From NCBI GenBank assembly GCA_031826515.1, contig CP134536.1, positions 2,734,501-2,798,500 of the forward strand: a stretch of DNA of 64,000 nt, written 5' to 3'. This document shows, one piece after another, positions 1 through 7,865 of this stretch (the first letter of the stretch is position 1; each line of letters starts with the position of its first letter). The DNA is from Flavobacteriaceae bacterium HL-DH10 (GTDB taxonomy: Bacteria; Bacteroidota; Bacteroidia; Flavobacteriales; Flavobacteriaceae). Under the pieces are notes generated by a model. The model saw only the letters and a program-made list of their open reading frames with translations, was not told where the DNA came from and did not search any database. Both the position numbers and the translations under genes were made by a program.

Positions 1-740
1 TTAGAATTTTTGGTGTTTTAACACATAGGCGTTTTAGAGGCTTTAACGAATTACAAATAGAAGGCTCTGATATTATTAAAAATTTACCAGACACCAATGT
101 GCTATTTATATCAAATCATCAAACCTATTTTGCCGATGTGGTATCTATGTTTCATGTGTTTAATGCCAGTTTAAGTGGTCGTGTAGATTCTATAAAAAAT
201 GTAGGATACATCTGGAATCCGAAACTGAATATTTATTATGTAGCTGCAAAAGAAACCATGAAAGCAGGTTTATTACCTAAAATTTTGGCTTATATGGGGT
301 CGATTAGCATTGAACGAACTTGGAGATCAGAAGGTCAAGATGTCAATAGGCAAGTAAAAATGAGCGATATTTCTAGTATCGGCAAAGCTTTAGATGATGG
401 CTGGGTTATAACATTTCCACAAGGAACAACCACACCATTTAAACCTATAAGAAAAGGAACTGCACATATTATTAAACGCTATAAACCTATTGTTGTACCT
501 ATTGTTATTGACGGATTTAGAAGATCTTTTGATAAAAAAGGCTTACGAATTAAAAAGAAAAATATCCTTCAATCTTTTGAAATTAAAGCGCCTTTAGAGA
601 TTGATTACGATAACGAATCTACCGATGATATCATAAAAAAAATAGAGTATGCCATAGAGCAACATCCATCGTTTTTAAAAGTTATTCCTCAAAAGGAACT
701 TGCAGCCCTCGAAGAATTGAATAAAAAACGTGAATGGTAA
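1..740 (+). CDS. 1-acyl-glycerol-3-phosphate acyltransferase-like (PlsC family), 5' end outside window
   Basis: The reading frame is already open at base 3, so the gene starts upstream of the window and only its last ~245 codons are present. The family transfers an acyl chain to lysophosphatidate or a related acceptor at the inner membrane. Visible motifs are the N-H-x-D catalytic block (SNHQTYFAD, near base 111) and the acceptor-binding motif FPQGTTT near base 415, the counterpart of FPEGT. The His-Asp spacing is HX5D rather than the usual HX4D. The tail is basic and helical. The gene is followed 41 bases later by recQ on the same strand. The family call is firm; the exact acceptor is unknown. 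Confidence 0.8.
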   Translation, partial: RIFGVLTHRRFRGFNELQIEGSDIIKNLPDTNVLFISNHQTYFADVVSMFHVFNASLSGRVDSIKNVGYIWNPKLNIYYVAAKETMKAGLLPKILAYMGSISIERTWRSEGQDVNRQVKMSDISSIGKALDDGWVITFPQGTTTPFKPIRKGTAHIIKRYKPIVVPIVIDGFRRSFDKKGLRIKKKNILQSFEIKAPLEIDYDNESTDDIIKKIEYAIEQHPSFLKVIPQKELAALEELNKKREW

Positions 741-781
741 AACATAGTGTTTTTTAATGTTTACTATTTATACTTTCATTA

Positions 782-2923
782 ATGCCAGAAAATGCCGTTA
801 AGGATCAAGTGTTCTTAAATTTAAAAAACTATTTTGGTTATGATAGTTTTAGAGTCAATCAGCAAGATATTGTTGAGGCTGTGCTAAACAAAAAAGACTG
901 TTTGGTTATTATGCCAACTGGTGGAGGTAAATCTATTTGTTTTCAACTTCCAGCATTATCTTTTAAAGGCGTAACCATTGTAATATCTCCATTAATAGCC
1001 TTGATGAAGGATCAGGTGGATGGTTTAAATGCTAATGGTATTTCTGCATCTTATTTTAACAGTAGCCAAAGTAGCGAAGAGCAGCATGCTATAATAGAAA
1101 ATGTTATTCGGGCAGAAATAAAATTGCTTTACGTTGCTCCGGAAAGCTTGGCAGCTTTACAAAATATTTTAACCGAAAAATATATAAGTTGTGTCGCAAT
1201 AGATGAAGCGCATTGTATTTCGTCTTGGGGTCATGATTTTAGACCCTCGTATCAACAGCTTGGATTTTTAAAAACCACACTTCCAAATACGCCCTTTATT
1301 GCATTAACAGCAACGGCCGATAAAACAACTAGAGAAGATATTGTAAAACAATTGCGTATAGACCATGCTCAAATATTTATATCATCTTTCGATAGAAAAA
1401 ATATAGGGTTAGAAGTTCGAACGGCTAATAATAGGATTTCTCAAATTGTTAAGTTTATAAAAGCCAGACCAAATCAATCGGGAATTATTTATTGCTTAAG
1501 CAGAAAAACCACAGAGCAATTATCTACGAAATTAAAAGCAAATAGTATTCCAGCCGAAGCCTATCATGCGGGTTTGAATTTTGATAAACGCTCTAAAGTT
1601 CAAGAATCGTTTATTCATGATAAAACCCAAATTGTTTGTGCAACGGTAGCGTTTGGTATGGGTATAGATAAGTCGAATGTGCGCTGGGTAGTGCATTATA
1701 ATATGCCTAAAAATATTGAAGGATACTATCAGGAAATTGGACGTGCGGGTCGAGACGGATTAAAATCTCATGCCTTATTATTTCATAGTTATGCCGATGT
1801 TATTCAGTTACAGAATTTCGCAAGCGGAGCTTCTAATGAAGCGGTTCAAATTGCGAAATTAGATAGAATGAAACAATTTTCGGAAGCTACAACCTGTCGA
1901 CGAAAAATTTTATTGAGTTATTTTGGTGAGTTGTTAGGCACAAACTGTGGGAATTGTGATGTTTGTAAAAATCCGCCTCAATTTTTTGATGGGACTATTA
2001 TTGCTCAAAAAATTCTATCAACAGTATATCATTTAAAACAGCAGGAAGCTATGGGTGTCATTATCGATGTGCTTCGTGGGGCTCAAAATGCAACTATTAT
2101 ATCAAAAGGCTATCAAGAAGTTTCTACATTTGGGATAGGTAAAGATATTTCATGGCAACATTGGCAACATTTTGTTATTCAGCTTATAAATCAAGGCTTT
2201 TGTGAAATTGCATTTCATAAGCATAATGCATTACAACTCACCGATTTTTCTAGCAAAGTATTGTTTAAGGGCGCAAAAGTTGCACTAACAAAACCAGTTG
2301 CTGTTACCGAAGTTAAGCCTGTCGTTAAAGAGAAAAAGACGCGATTAAAACGTACAAAAACAAAAGCAAAAGCTAGACCAGCTGCTGATAATTTATTTGA
2401 GCGCCTCAGATTGTTACGATATAAAATTGCTTTAGAAGAAGGTATACCGGCATATTTGATTTTTAGTGATGCCACTTTAAAAGAAATTGAGCGCGAACGT
2501 CCATTAAGTGAAGATGATTTTTTAAGTATTAGTGGAGTAGGACAGCGTAAGTTAGAAGTTTATGGTGATGAGTTTATGGCTGAAATCATGAATTTTATGG
2601 GGTCTAAAGTTAAGAAACCTAAAAAAGCAGATACTTATACCGTTACTTACGAGCTTTATAAATCGGGTTTATCTATTGAAGAAATTGCGGTTCAGCGAAA
2701 ATTAAATACAACCACAATATATTCGCATATAGCTAAATTGTATAGCACTGGAAAAAAAATAAATTTATACGATTTTGTTTCCAAAAGTGATGTGGAAGCT
2801 GTGCGGAAAGCAAAAGAGGCTTTAGATGCTCCAAAAGCATTGAGACCGTATTTTGACTATTTTAACGAAAGTATAGATTATTTTAAAATTCGTTTGGCAT
2901 TGAGTATTATTGAAAAAGATTAG
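782..2923 (+). CDS. recQ: ATP-dependent DNA helicase RecQ
   Basis: This is a 713-aa superfamily 2 3'-5' helicase for repair and recombination. Walker A MPTGGGKS lies at residues 44-51 and the DEAH box at 141-144. The second RecA domain carries the QEIGRAGRDG arginine-finger region. A zinc-binding set of four Cys (C-RRK, then CGNCDVC) sits near residues 373-393, followed by the winged-helix RQC region. An HRDC domain spans about 535-605, with ISGVGQRKLE in its core. A C-terminal helix-turn-helix (about 625-670, LSIEEIAVQRKLNTTTIYSH) is typical of Bacteroidota RecQ. A basic linker rich in Lys/Arg precedes the HRDC domain. The ATG follows directly on the upstream AT-rich spacer. No defect is visible. 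Confidence 0.95.
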   Translation: MPENAVKDQVFLNLKNYFGYDSFRVNQQDIVEAVLNKKDCLVIMPTGGGKSICFQLPALSFKGVTIVISPLIALMKDQVDGLNANGISASYFNSSQSSEEQHAIIENVIRAEIKLLYVAPESLAALQNILTEKYISCVAIDEAHCISSWGHDFRPSYQQLGFLKTTLPNTPFIALTATADKTTREDIVKQLRIDHAQIFISSFDRKNIGLEVRTANNRISQIVKFIKARPNQSGIIYCLSRKTTEQLSTKLKANSIPAEAYHAGLNFDKRSKVQESFIHDKTQIVCATVAFGMGIDKSNVRWVVHYNMPKNIEGYYQEIGRAGRDGLKSHALLFHSYADVIQLQNFASGASNEAVQIAKLDRMKQFSEATTCRRKILLSYFGELLGTNCGNCDVCKNPPQFFDGTIIAQKILSTVYHLKQQEAMGVIIDVLRGAQNATIISKGYQEVSTFGIGKDISWQHWQHFVIQLINQGFCEIAFHKHNALQLTDFSSKVLFKGAKVALTKPVAVTEVKPVVKEKKTRLKRTKTKAKARPAADNLFERLRLLRYKIALEEGIPAYLIFSDATLKEIERERPLSEDDFLSISGVGQRKLEVYGDEFMAEIMNFMGSKVKKPKKADTYTVTYELYKSGLSIEEIAVQRKLNTTTIYSHIAKLYSTGKKINLYDFVSKSDVEAVRKAKEALDAPKALRPYFDYFNESIDYFKIRLALSIIEKD

Positions 2924-2975
2924 TTTAAAGTTTTAGTTAAAAATAGGTTAACTTCGTTTTTAAGTTTTAAAAAAT

Positions 2976-3548
2976 ATGTCAGCACTCTTAATTGAAGATG
3001 AAACTTTCGAGAAACAAGATTTTAAAGTAAATAACCTTGATAAAGGCGAATATGAATATTGTACGTTTTTAAACTGTAATTTTTCTGAAGGAACTTTATC
3101 TGGTATCAGGTTTTTAGAGTGTGAGTTTATTAACTGTAATTTAAGTTCTACAAACATTACAAGTACTGCTTTTCAAGATGTAAAATTTAAGGGTTGTAAG
3201 CTTTTAGGTTTAAAGTTCGAGCGTTCTAATTCATTTGGGTTTTCTGTCAGCTTTGAAAGTTGTCAATTAAATTATGCTTCATTTTATAAAGTGGTTTTAA
3301 AAAATACACGTTTTATAAATTCTAAACTTCATAATGTCGATTTTACTGAAACTGACTTGTCCGCCTCGTCTTTTAATGATTGCGATTTGCTACAAGCCGT
3401 TTTTGAAAATTCTAATTTAGAAAAAACAGATTTCCGAAAAGCGATTAATTATAGCATGCATCCTGAAAAAAATAGGATAAAAGGCGCCAAGTTTTCTTTA
3501 GATGGTGTAACAGGATTGTTAGGTGTTTATGGAGTGGAAATAGAGTAG
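2976..3548 (+). CDS. Pentapeptide-repeat protein
   Basis: The 190-aa protein is built of tandem A(N/D)LxF-like pentapeptides over residues ~25-155, for example CNFSE, CEFIN, CNLSS, VDFTE, TDLSA and SNLEK. These fold as a right-handed quadrilateral beta-helix. The C-terminal segment (NRIKGAKFSLDGVTGLLGVY) is non-repetitive and resembles the end of Qnr-like proteins. Qnr and MfpA mimic DNA and bind gyrase, but most chromosomal members have no known role, so a gyrase link here is only a possibility. There is no signal peptide, so it should be cytoplasmic. It lies 52 bases after recQ on the same strand. Confidence 0.85.
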   Translation: MSALLIEDETFEKQDFKVNNLDKGEYEYCTFLNCNFSEGTLSGIRFLECEFINCNLSSTNITSTAFQDVKFKGCKLLGLKFERSNSFGFSVSFESCQLNYASFYKVVLKNTRFINSKLHNVDFTETDLSASSFNDCDLLQAVFENSNLEKTDFRKAINYSMHPEKNRIKGAKFSLDGVTGLLGVYGVEIE

Positions 3549-3708
3549 TAGCTTTTCTTTTTAATTAAATGATTCAAAAGTTTATTTTGTACGAAAAATT
3601 AACTAAATTGGTTTAACGTATGATATAAAACATTAAAACGATTTTATATCAAGGTAGTTGTAAAACATATTGCAAAGAAGAATCCAATGAAGCATATTAA
3701 AATAATTG

Positions 3709-3716
3709 TATCTTTG
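3709..3716 (+). promoter_or_regulatory. TAnnTTTG-type -7 element directly before the GTG-started gene
   Basis: TATCTTTG matches the Bacteroidota -7 consensus TAnnTTTG. It ends 4 bases before the GTG at 3721. A stop codon in the same frame (TGA, 3715-3717) leaves no room for an upstream start, so the transcript would be leaderless or nearly so. No convincing -33 TTTG is seen at the right spacing, which weakens the call. Confidence 0.4.
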
Positions 3717-3720
3717 AATT

Positions 3721-4500
3721 GTGGAAAAAATTGGAGACATAGAAATCCGAGTTGTAGGGAAATCAGGTAATCAAAGTTTAAGACCTGACAACTATGATAT
3801 TAAGCATATTGCAATGATTTTGCAAAATGTGGAGGACTTACTATATCCTAACAATAAGAAAGATAGACCGATAATTACTTATGATATTCAAGAAGGTTCT
3901 GTTAGGCATTTGTTTAAAACAACTATTCAAACAGTAATCGGTTTTAGTGCTGTATTAGGTCAAGTTCAAGCCAATCAATCTATTGATTTTTTAGAATTAA
4001 AAACTGCGAGAGCAATTGAGAATATTCAAGATTTATCACTTCAAAAAAATTATGAATTTCAAATTAAAACGTCTCTCAAAGATGACTATGAATTAACCAT
4101 AAATCCTTCAACTAAATATTTTAGAACAGAAAATATTTGGGCTGAAGCGGAATTCTATTTTTATGGTATTTTAAAAGATGCTGGAGGCAAAAGTAAAGCT
4201 AACATTCATTTGGATACTCAAGATTATGGATACCTATCAATTGAGACTGGAGAGGAGTTTTTAAAGGAAAGAGAAGAGAATTTACTTTATAAAAAATTTG
4301 GGATTAGAGCGAGTGGAAAACAAAATGTTGAAACTGGTGAGATTGACACAAAATCACTTTCTTTAATAGAATTAATTGATTATCAACCAAAATTTGATAT
4401 TGACTATCTGAATTCACTTATTAAGAAAGCCAAAAGAAACTGGAAAAACATTAATCCAGATGAATGGCTGTTAAATTTAAGAGGTGAATATGAAGCATAG
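3721..4500 (+). CDS. Unrecognised 259-aa protein paired with a PIN-domain nuclease
   Basis: I do not recognise the family. The protein is soluble, without signal peptide. The N-terminal third is a beta-rich block (GDIEIRVVGKSGNQSL) followed by helices, then a conserved-looking stretch RPIITYDIQEGSVRH (residues ~48-62) leading into an amphipathic helix. The middle is beta-rich and the C-terminus is basic (IKKAKRNWKNINPDEW). GTG is the only sensible start because an in-frame TGA lies two codons upstream. The 3' end overlaps the PIN gene by 11 bases, so the two are almost certainly co-translated. Its position is that of an antitoxin, but it is about three times the length of usual VapB proteins and shows no obvious AbrB, RHH or MetJ domain. 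A sensor or specificity role is equally possible. Confidence 0.75.
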   Translation: MEKIGDIEIRVVGKSGNQSLRPDNYDIKHIAMILQNVEDLLYPNNKKDRPIITYDIQEGSVRHLFKTTIQTVIGFSAVLGQVQANQSIDFLELKTARAIENIQDLSLQKNYEFQIKTSLKDDYELTINPSTKYFRTENIWAEAEFYFYGILKDAGGKSKANIHLDTQDYGYLSIETGEEFLKEREENLLYKKFGIRASGKQNVETGEIDTKSLSLIELIDYQPKFDIDYLNSLIKKAKRNWKNINPDEWLLNLRGEYEA

Positions 4501-4972
4501 TGTTTTATTAGATACAAGTTTTTTTATTCGACTACTTAATGACGAAGACCCACTCCACTTAAATGCTGTTGGTTATTTTAAATATTTCTTGGAAAATGAA
4601 ATAGTTTTAAAAGTTTCTACAATCAGTATTGCTGAATATTGTGTTCTTGGTGAACTTGAAGATTTACCTCTAAAAAATGTCCAAATTGTTCCGTTTAACT
4701 TGAAAGACGCAGAAAAGACAGGTGAATTTGCTAAAATTATTTTTACTGAAAATAAAATTAATGTGGAAAAATTATCACCTCGAGCAATAATCCCTAATGA
4801 TTCAAAACTTTTTGCTCAGTCTGATTTAGATAAAACTGTTAGTCATTTCGTAACTTCTGACGTTCGTTCAAAAAACACTTTGGCTTTATTAAAAAAAGGA
4901 ACTAACCCAAAATTCGATATAATTAGTATTGACAATCCATATACAGAAACATTCGGGATTTTAGATTTATAA
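4490..4972 (+). CDS. PIN-domain ribonuclease (VapC-like)
   Basis: The 160-aa protein shows the PIN acidic residues in order: D8 (VLLDTSFF), E49 (SIAEY), D104 (IPNDSKL) and D124 (FVTSD), which would bind Mg2+ or Mn2+ for endoribonuclease cleavage. VapC enzymes typically cut tRNA or rRNA. The protein is longer than a standard VapC (~130 aa). ATG 4490 is preferred over the GTG at 4484 because MKHSVLLDTS places the first Asp at the usual position. It overlaps the upstream 259-aa gene by 11 bases. The family call is solid; the toxin-antitoxin role is inferred from gene arrangement. Confidence 0.82.
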   Translation: MKHSVLLDTSFFIRLLNDEDPLHLNAVGYFKYFLENEIVLKVSTISIAEYCVLGELEDLPLKNVQIVPFNLKDAEKTGEFAKIIFTENKINVEKLSPRAIIPNDSKLFAQSDLDKTVSHFVTSDVRSKNTLALLKKGTNPKFDIISIDNPYTETFGILDL

Positions 4973-5054
4973 AAATACGTTTTACAAGACCTTTATGATT
5001 AGTTGTAAGTGTCGTGTTTACTCAGAAAATTCTGCGGATTTCCATAATGGTTCA

Positions 5055-5075
5055 TTTTTTTTTTTTTTTTTTTTT
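5055..5075. repeat. Homopolymer of 21 T
   Basis: An uninterrupted run of 21 T lies in the gap after the PIN gene. It is the longest homopolymer in the window. Such tracts vary in length by slippage, and the count may also be a sequencing artefact. No gene reads across it. Confidence 0.85.
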
Positions 5076-5154
5076 GCTAATTTACTTATAGATAGTGCAA
5101 TCAACCATACACGAACCGTTAAACAAAACATCAATTTCTAAACCTCACCAATTA

Positions 5155-5241
5155 GTTAATAACTCCTAACATTTTGTTACAAAACACCCTGCAAAATTCT
5201 TATTTTGCAGGGTGTAATCATGATATTAAATAGCCTATTTT
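5155..5241. repeat. Left copy of an imperfect direct repeat (partner 7778-7865)
   Basis: Blocks shared with 7778-7865 are a 17-bp identical stretch (5155-5171 and 7778-7794), then CTTATTTTGCAG, then TGTAATCATGATATTAAATA and its continuation, in the same order and nearly the same spacing. The right copy runs up to the start codon of the topoisomerase III gene, so the left copy looks like a duplicated topB upstream region. Confidence 0.75.
5184..5215. terminator. Perfect 14-bp hairpin, possible PIN-operon terminator
   Basis: ACACCCTGCAAAAT and its exact complement flank a TCTT loop. No T-run follows, so intrinsic termination is uncertain. The right copy of the surrounding repeat keeps only 6 of the 14 pairs. 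Confidence 0.5.
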
Positions 5242-5417
5242 AAAATCCGATTGGCACTAAGTGTAGTTGATAAGAAAAGTTAAAAAACCTTAATTAAATG
5301 GTCAGGTTTTAAAAATCGGTCTTTTAAAATAAATCCTGTTGATAACTGCCAATAGGTTCCCTTCAAAAATCAGGTCTAAATTCCTGTTTTCAGTTTTAAG
5401 CTATCATTTATTCCCAT

Positions 5418-5451
5418 AAAAAAAGAGATGATCCTTTCGGTTCACCTCTTT
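5418..5451 (-). terminator. Intrinsic terminator of the ice-binding-like gene
   Basis: Read on the minus strand, AAAGAGGTGA pairs with TCATCTCTTT (one G-U pair) and is followed by a run of T. It lies just downstream of the stop codon at 5477. Confidence 0.8.
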
Positions 5452-5476
5452 GTAGTTATAATTTCCTTTTAATAAA

Positions 5477-6550
5477 TTATTGTGGTTGCGTAACAGAACT
5501 TCCGTCAAGTATTACTGTCGTTTGTGCAAGTGCTCTTCCTTTCATGGTAGCCCCTGTTTGTAATGTGATTCCTGTCATTGAAAGTACAATGCCTTCAAAA
5601 TGTGAGGTTGTTCCAAAAGTTGCTTGACCAGCTACCTGCCAGAATATATTTTTAGCTTGCGCACCTCCTGCTAATGTAATATTAATACCTGTGCTTATGT
5701 TAAGGTCACCTGCAATCTGGAATATCCAAACATCACTAGCTGTACCAGAAATGGTAATTGACGAAGGTATGGTAACCGAATTGGTCCATTTATAAAGACC
5801 TGGAGATAATGTTTTTCCACCAATGTTACCTGTTGCGTATTCAATATAATCTGGGGAAGGACGACCTGCAGCATCGTTGTAAGCGGTAATCATGTTTTCA
5901 ACCGCTGTAGTTAAATTAGTTGGTGTAGGATCAGCCATGTCAGCGGCAAATGCTTTGCCTGTAATTTGCGCCGATGTTGCATATCCAGTGGCATTGGTTA
6001 ATGCTAATCCAGTAATATAAGATGTTGCAGCAGGGCTTAATCCCAAATCACCAACAATGGCCGAAGTCGAATTATTATTAATGGCCGTTTTAGCCAAAAT
6101 CACATAATTTGCTGAGGCTCCAAGATCTACTACATTAAGTGTAGTTAGAGTGCCTCCAGTTGTGAAATTCCAAACCATATCAGCTGCAATGGCATTGCCC
6201 GCAAGGTCTTTTACAGCTTTTGTTATAGTGGCCGTGTAGATTTTTCCAGCAGACAAATTATCTGTTGGTGTAAAGGTTGCCGTTTCTCCAGAATAGTTAA
6301 CTGAACCAGAAACGTTGGTTGTTCCCTCTTTCACGATAAAACTTGAAGTTGTAATTGTTGAGGCATCCATAGGCTCGCTGAATGTAGCTGTGATGACTGA
6401 GTTACGTGAAACACCAGCCGTATTGTTGGTCGGATAGGTTTCATTGACAGTAGAAAGGGGTGTGTTAACATTATCATTATCATTGTCACAACTAGTGAAT
6501 AAGATAACAAATGCAAGTAGTAATGGGGCTAAAAATTTTGTAATTTTCAT
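5477..6550 (-). CDS. Ice-binding-like lipoprotein with Ig-like domain (DUF3494)
   Basis: The 357-aa protein starts at ATG 6550 with a lipoprotein signal (MKITKFLAPLLLAFVILFTSC, C21), then an Asp/Asn-rich tether DNDNDN. Residues ~35-130 form a bacterial Ig-like domain of the SbsA/Big_5 type (YPTNNTAGVSRNSVITATFS through MVWNFTTGG). Residues ~150-355 form a DUF3494 right-handed beta-helix: DLGASANYVILAKTAI, then IVGDLGLSPAA, and VWIFQIAGDLN near the end. Some DUF3494 members bind ice or inhibit recrystallisation; others are adhesin parts, so ice binding is inferred. The signal suggests an envelope anchor, possibly surface-exposed. The gene sits alone in the patch between the two duplicated sequences. 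An ATG 19 codons upstream would add a Cys/His-rich leader that spoils the signal peptide. Confidence 0.88.
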   Translation of the reverse strand: MKITKFLAPLLLAFVILFTSCDNDNDNVNTPLSTVNETYPTNNTAGVSRNSVITATFSEPMDASTITTSSFIVKEGTTNVSGSVNYSGETATFTPTDNLSAGKIYTATITKAVKDLAGNAIAADMVWNFTTGGTLTTLNVVDLGASANYVILAKTAINNNSTSAIVGDLGLSPAATSYITGLALTNATGYATSAQITGKAFAADMADPTPTNLTTAVENMITAYNDAAGRPSPDYIEYATGNIGGKTLSPGLYKWTNSVTIPSSITISGTASDVWIFQIAGDLNISTGINITLAGGAQAKNIFWQVAGQATFGTTSHFEGIVLSMTGITLQTGATMKGRALAQTTVILDGSSVTQPQ

Positions 6551-7140
6551 AATATTTGTAGATTGTTTATGTGTGAAATATGTCACACAACAAAGGTAGG
6601 TCTTCAAATAGCAGGGGGGTTACATGATATTTCAAATGAGTTATATGATTCTCACATTTGGTTGATAGAACCAAAGCTTCTAAAACCAATTAAGTCTATG
6701 TGTAATTCCTAGCAAACCTTTTTGTTATGGTTCGCTGATCAACAATTTGGGACACAAATCAAAGACTTTCGATTTAATGCCAACAAGAAACCAAAAACAA
6801 CACTTAATACCTTCACTTCAAAAAGCATCAAAACCTTTTTTACTTCATTAATACTGGGCACGACTTGGATTGTAATATGCGTGAGAACCTACTTTTTTTG
6901 TGTGCTGCATAATTAAAATATTAAAAACTGGATTAAAGAAGAGAATTGTGGTAGGGCTTTTGTTTTTATAACACTAATTTTTTTGCTAAACAAAACTTTT
7001 AGAGCGTTTATGTGTTTACATAGCTGACCTAACAGTAATATTAAGTAAGCTCTTAATGTGGATGAATCTAGTTTATAGGCATTGTCCTGCAACAAGCAGG
7101 TTTCTTTCTGTGCATATCCTAAAAAGCTAGACTTGCCAGT
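6551..7140. other. Gene-poor gap between two minus-strand genes
   Basis: About 590 bases without a supported gene. Two ORFs of 60-64 codons occur (6722-6916 plus, 6913-7095 minus), but both lack recognisable domains and good start context. The part near 6551-6660 should contain the promoter of the ice-binding-like gene. Decayed coding sequence is possible but cannot be shown. Confidence 0.5.
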
Positions 7141-7608
7141 TTATTTGTTTTTGTGTTTGCCTTTTGTATTATGATTTTTTTTAAATTTATTATGTTCAGG
7201 ATGGTTTTTATTTACGTAATATTTAGGATCATGGCTATTTCTTATTATTCCTTGGCTATGATTATTTTTGTACTTATTATATTTTTTCCTGTACAGACCA
7301 TAATTACGGTAGGGCTTAGGTTCATTAACCACCACTTTGTATCCGGAGTATAAATCAAAATTCTGGTATTTTGAAGGCAGCCTTCTTGAAAATACACTAC
7401 GGCCGTTTTGCATATAAATATATTGTCGGTTTGGCACATTATAAAATGCATCGATATCCGGTAAATAATAATATTCAACGTAATCATGTCCCACAGGCCC
7501 CCATAAGGGCTGTGCATTAATGTTAATGCCCACACGGACTTGCGCATTTGTAGTTTGCGAAATAACGCCTCCTAAGAGTAATGTGATGATATAAATTGTT
7601 TTTTTCAT
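7141..7608 (-). CDS. Small secreted basic protein, function unknown
   Basis: The 155-aa product begins at ATG 7608 with a Sec signal peptide (KKTIYIITLLLGGVISQ, likely cut after TTNA). The mature N-terminal half is Tyr-rich (VEYYYLPDIDAFYNVPNRQY). The last ~50 residues are rich in Lys, His and Asn and look disordered. I recognise it only as a type of small periplasmic or secreted protein found in Bacteroidota. The upstream in-frame ATG at 7665 would place 19 extra residues before the signal and is rejected. It lies in the patch bounded by the direct repeats. Confidence 0.7.
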   Translation of the reverse strand: MKKTIYIITLLLGGVISQTTNAQVRVGININAQPLWGPVGHDYVEYYYLPDIDAFYNVPNRQYIYMQNGRSVFSRRLPSKYQNFDLYSGYKVVVNEPKPYRNYGLYRKKYNKYKNNHSQGIIRNSHDPKYYVNKNHPEHNKFKKNHNTKGKHKNK

Positions 7609-7777
7609 TGTTTTAATTTTTTTGTTTTGCCTTACAAAGATGGGCAAAAACAGACCCATGGGCATTATACAATTGTAGAAATGGTTTATATGATTTATAT
7701 GTTATTTTGTAATTAATGTATTAAATTTTAAGGAAGAAAATAGCGAAAGCCAAATGAACACGTACTTATGTAATTCC

Positions 7778-7865
7778 GTTAATAACTCCTAACAACTCCA
7801 GTTTAAAAAAAGTATCAAAATCCTTATTTTGCAGCCTGTAATCATGATATTAAATAGCTTATTTT
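7778..7865. repeat. Right copy of the imperfect direct repeat, upstream of topB
   Basis: This copy matches 5155-5241 and ends at the topoisomerase III start codon, so it should contain that gene's promoter and 5' UTR. It is probably the ancestral copy, because it adjoins a housekeeping-like gene while the other copy adjoins accessory genes. Confidence 0.7.

Larger units (their letters stand above)
4973..5476. other. Gene-poor gap after the PIN gene
   Basis: No coding region is supported in these ~500 bases. They hold the T21 tract, the left copy of the ~88-bp duplicated sequence with its 14-bp hairpin (5184-5215), and the terminator of the ice-binding-like gene (5418-5451). The rest is AT-rich and shows nothing recognisable. 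Confidence 0.7.

Noticed and set aside
2976-3548. Pentapeptide protein as a quinolone-resistance (Qnr) gene
   Set aside because: Repeat fold alone does not show gyrase protection; called only as pentapeptide-repeat protein.
6722-7095. Two 60-64-codon ORFs in the gap
   Set aside because: No domain, no signal peptide, no promoter or start support; overlapping on opposite strands.
7153-7547. ORFs on both strands inside the small secreted protein gene
   Set aside because: Shadows of the signal-peptide-bearing gene at 7141-7608.
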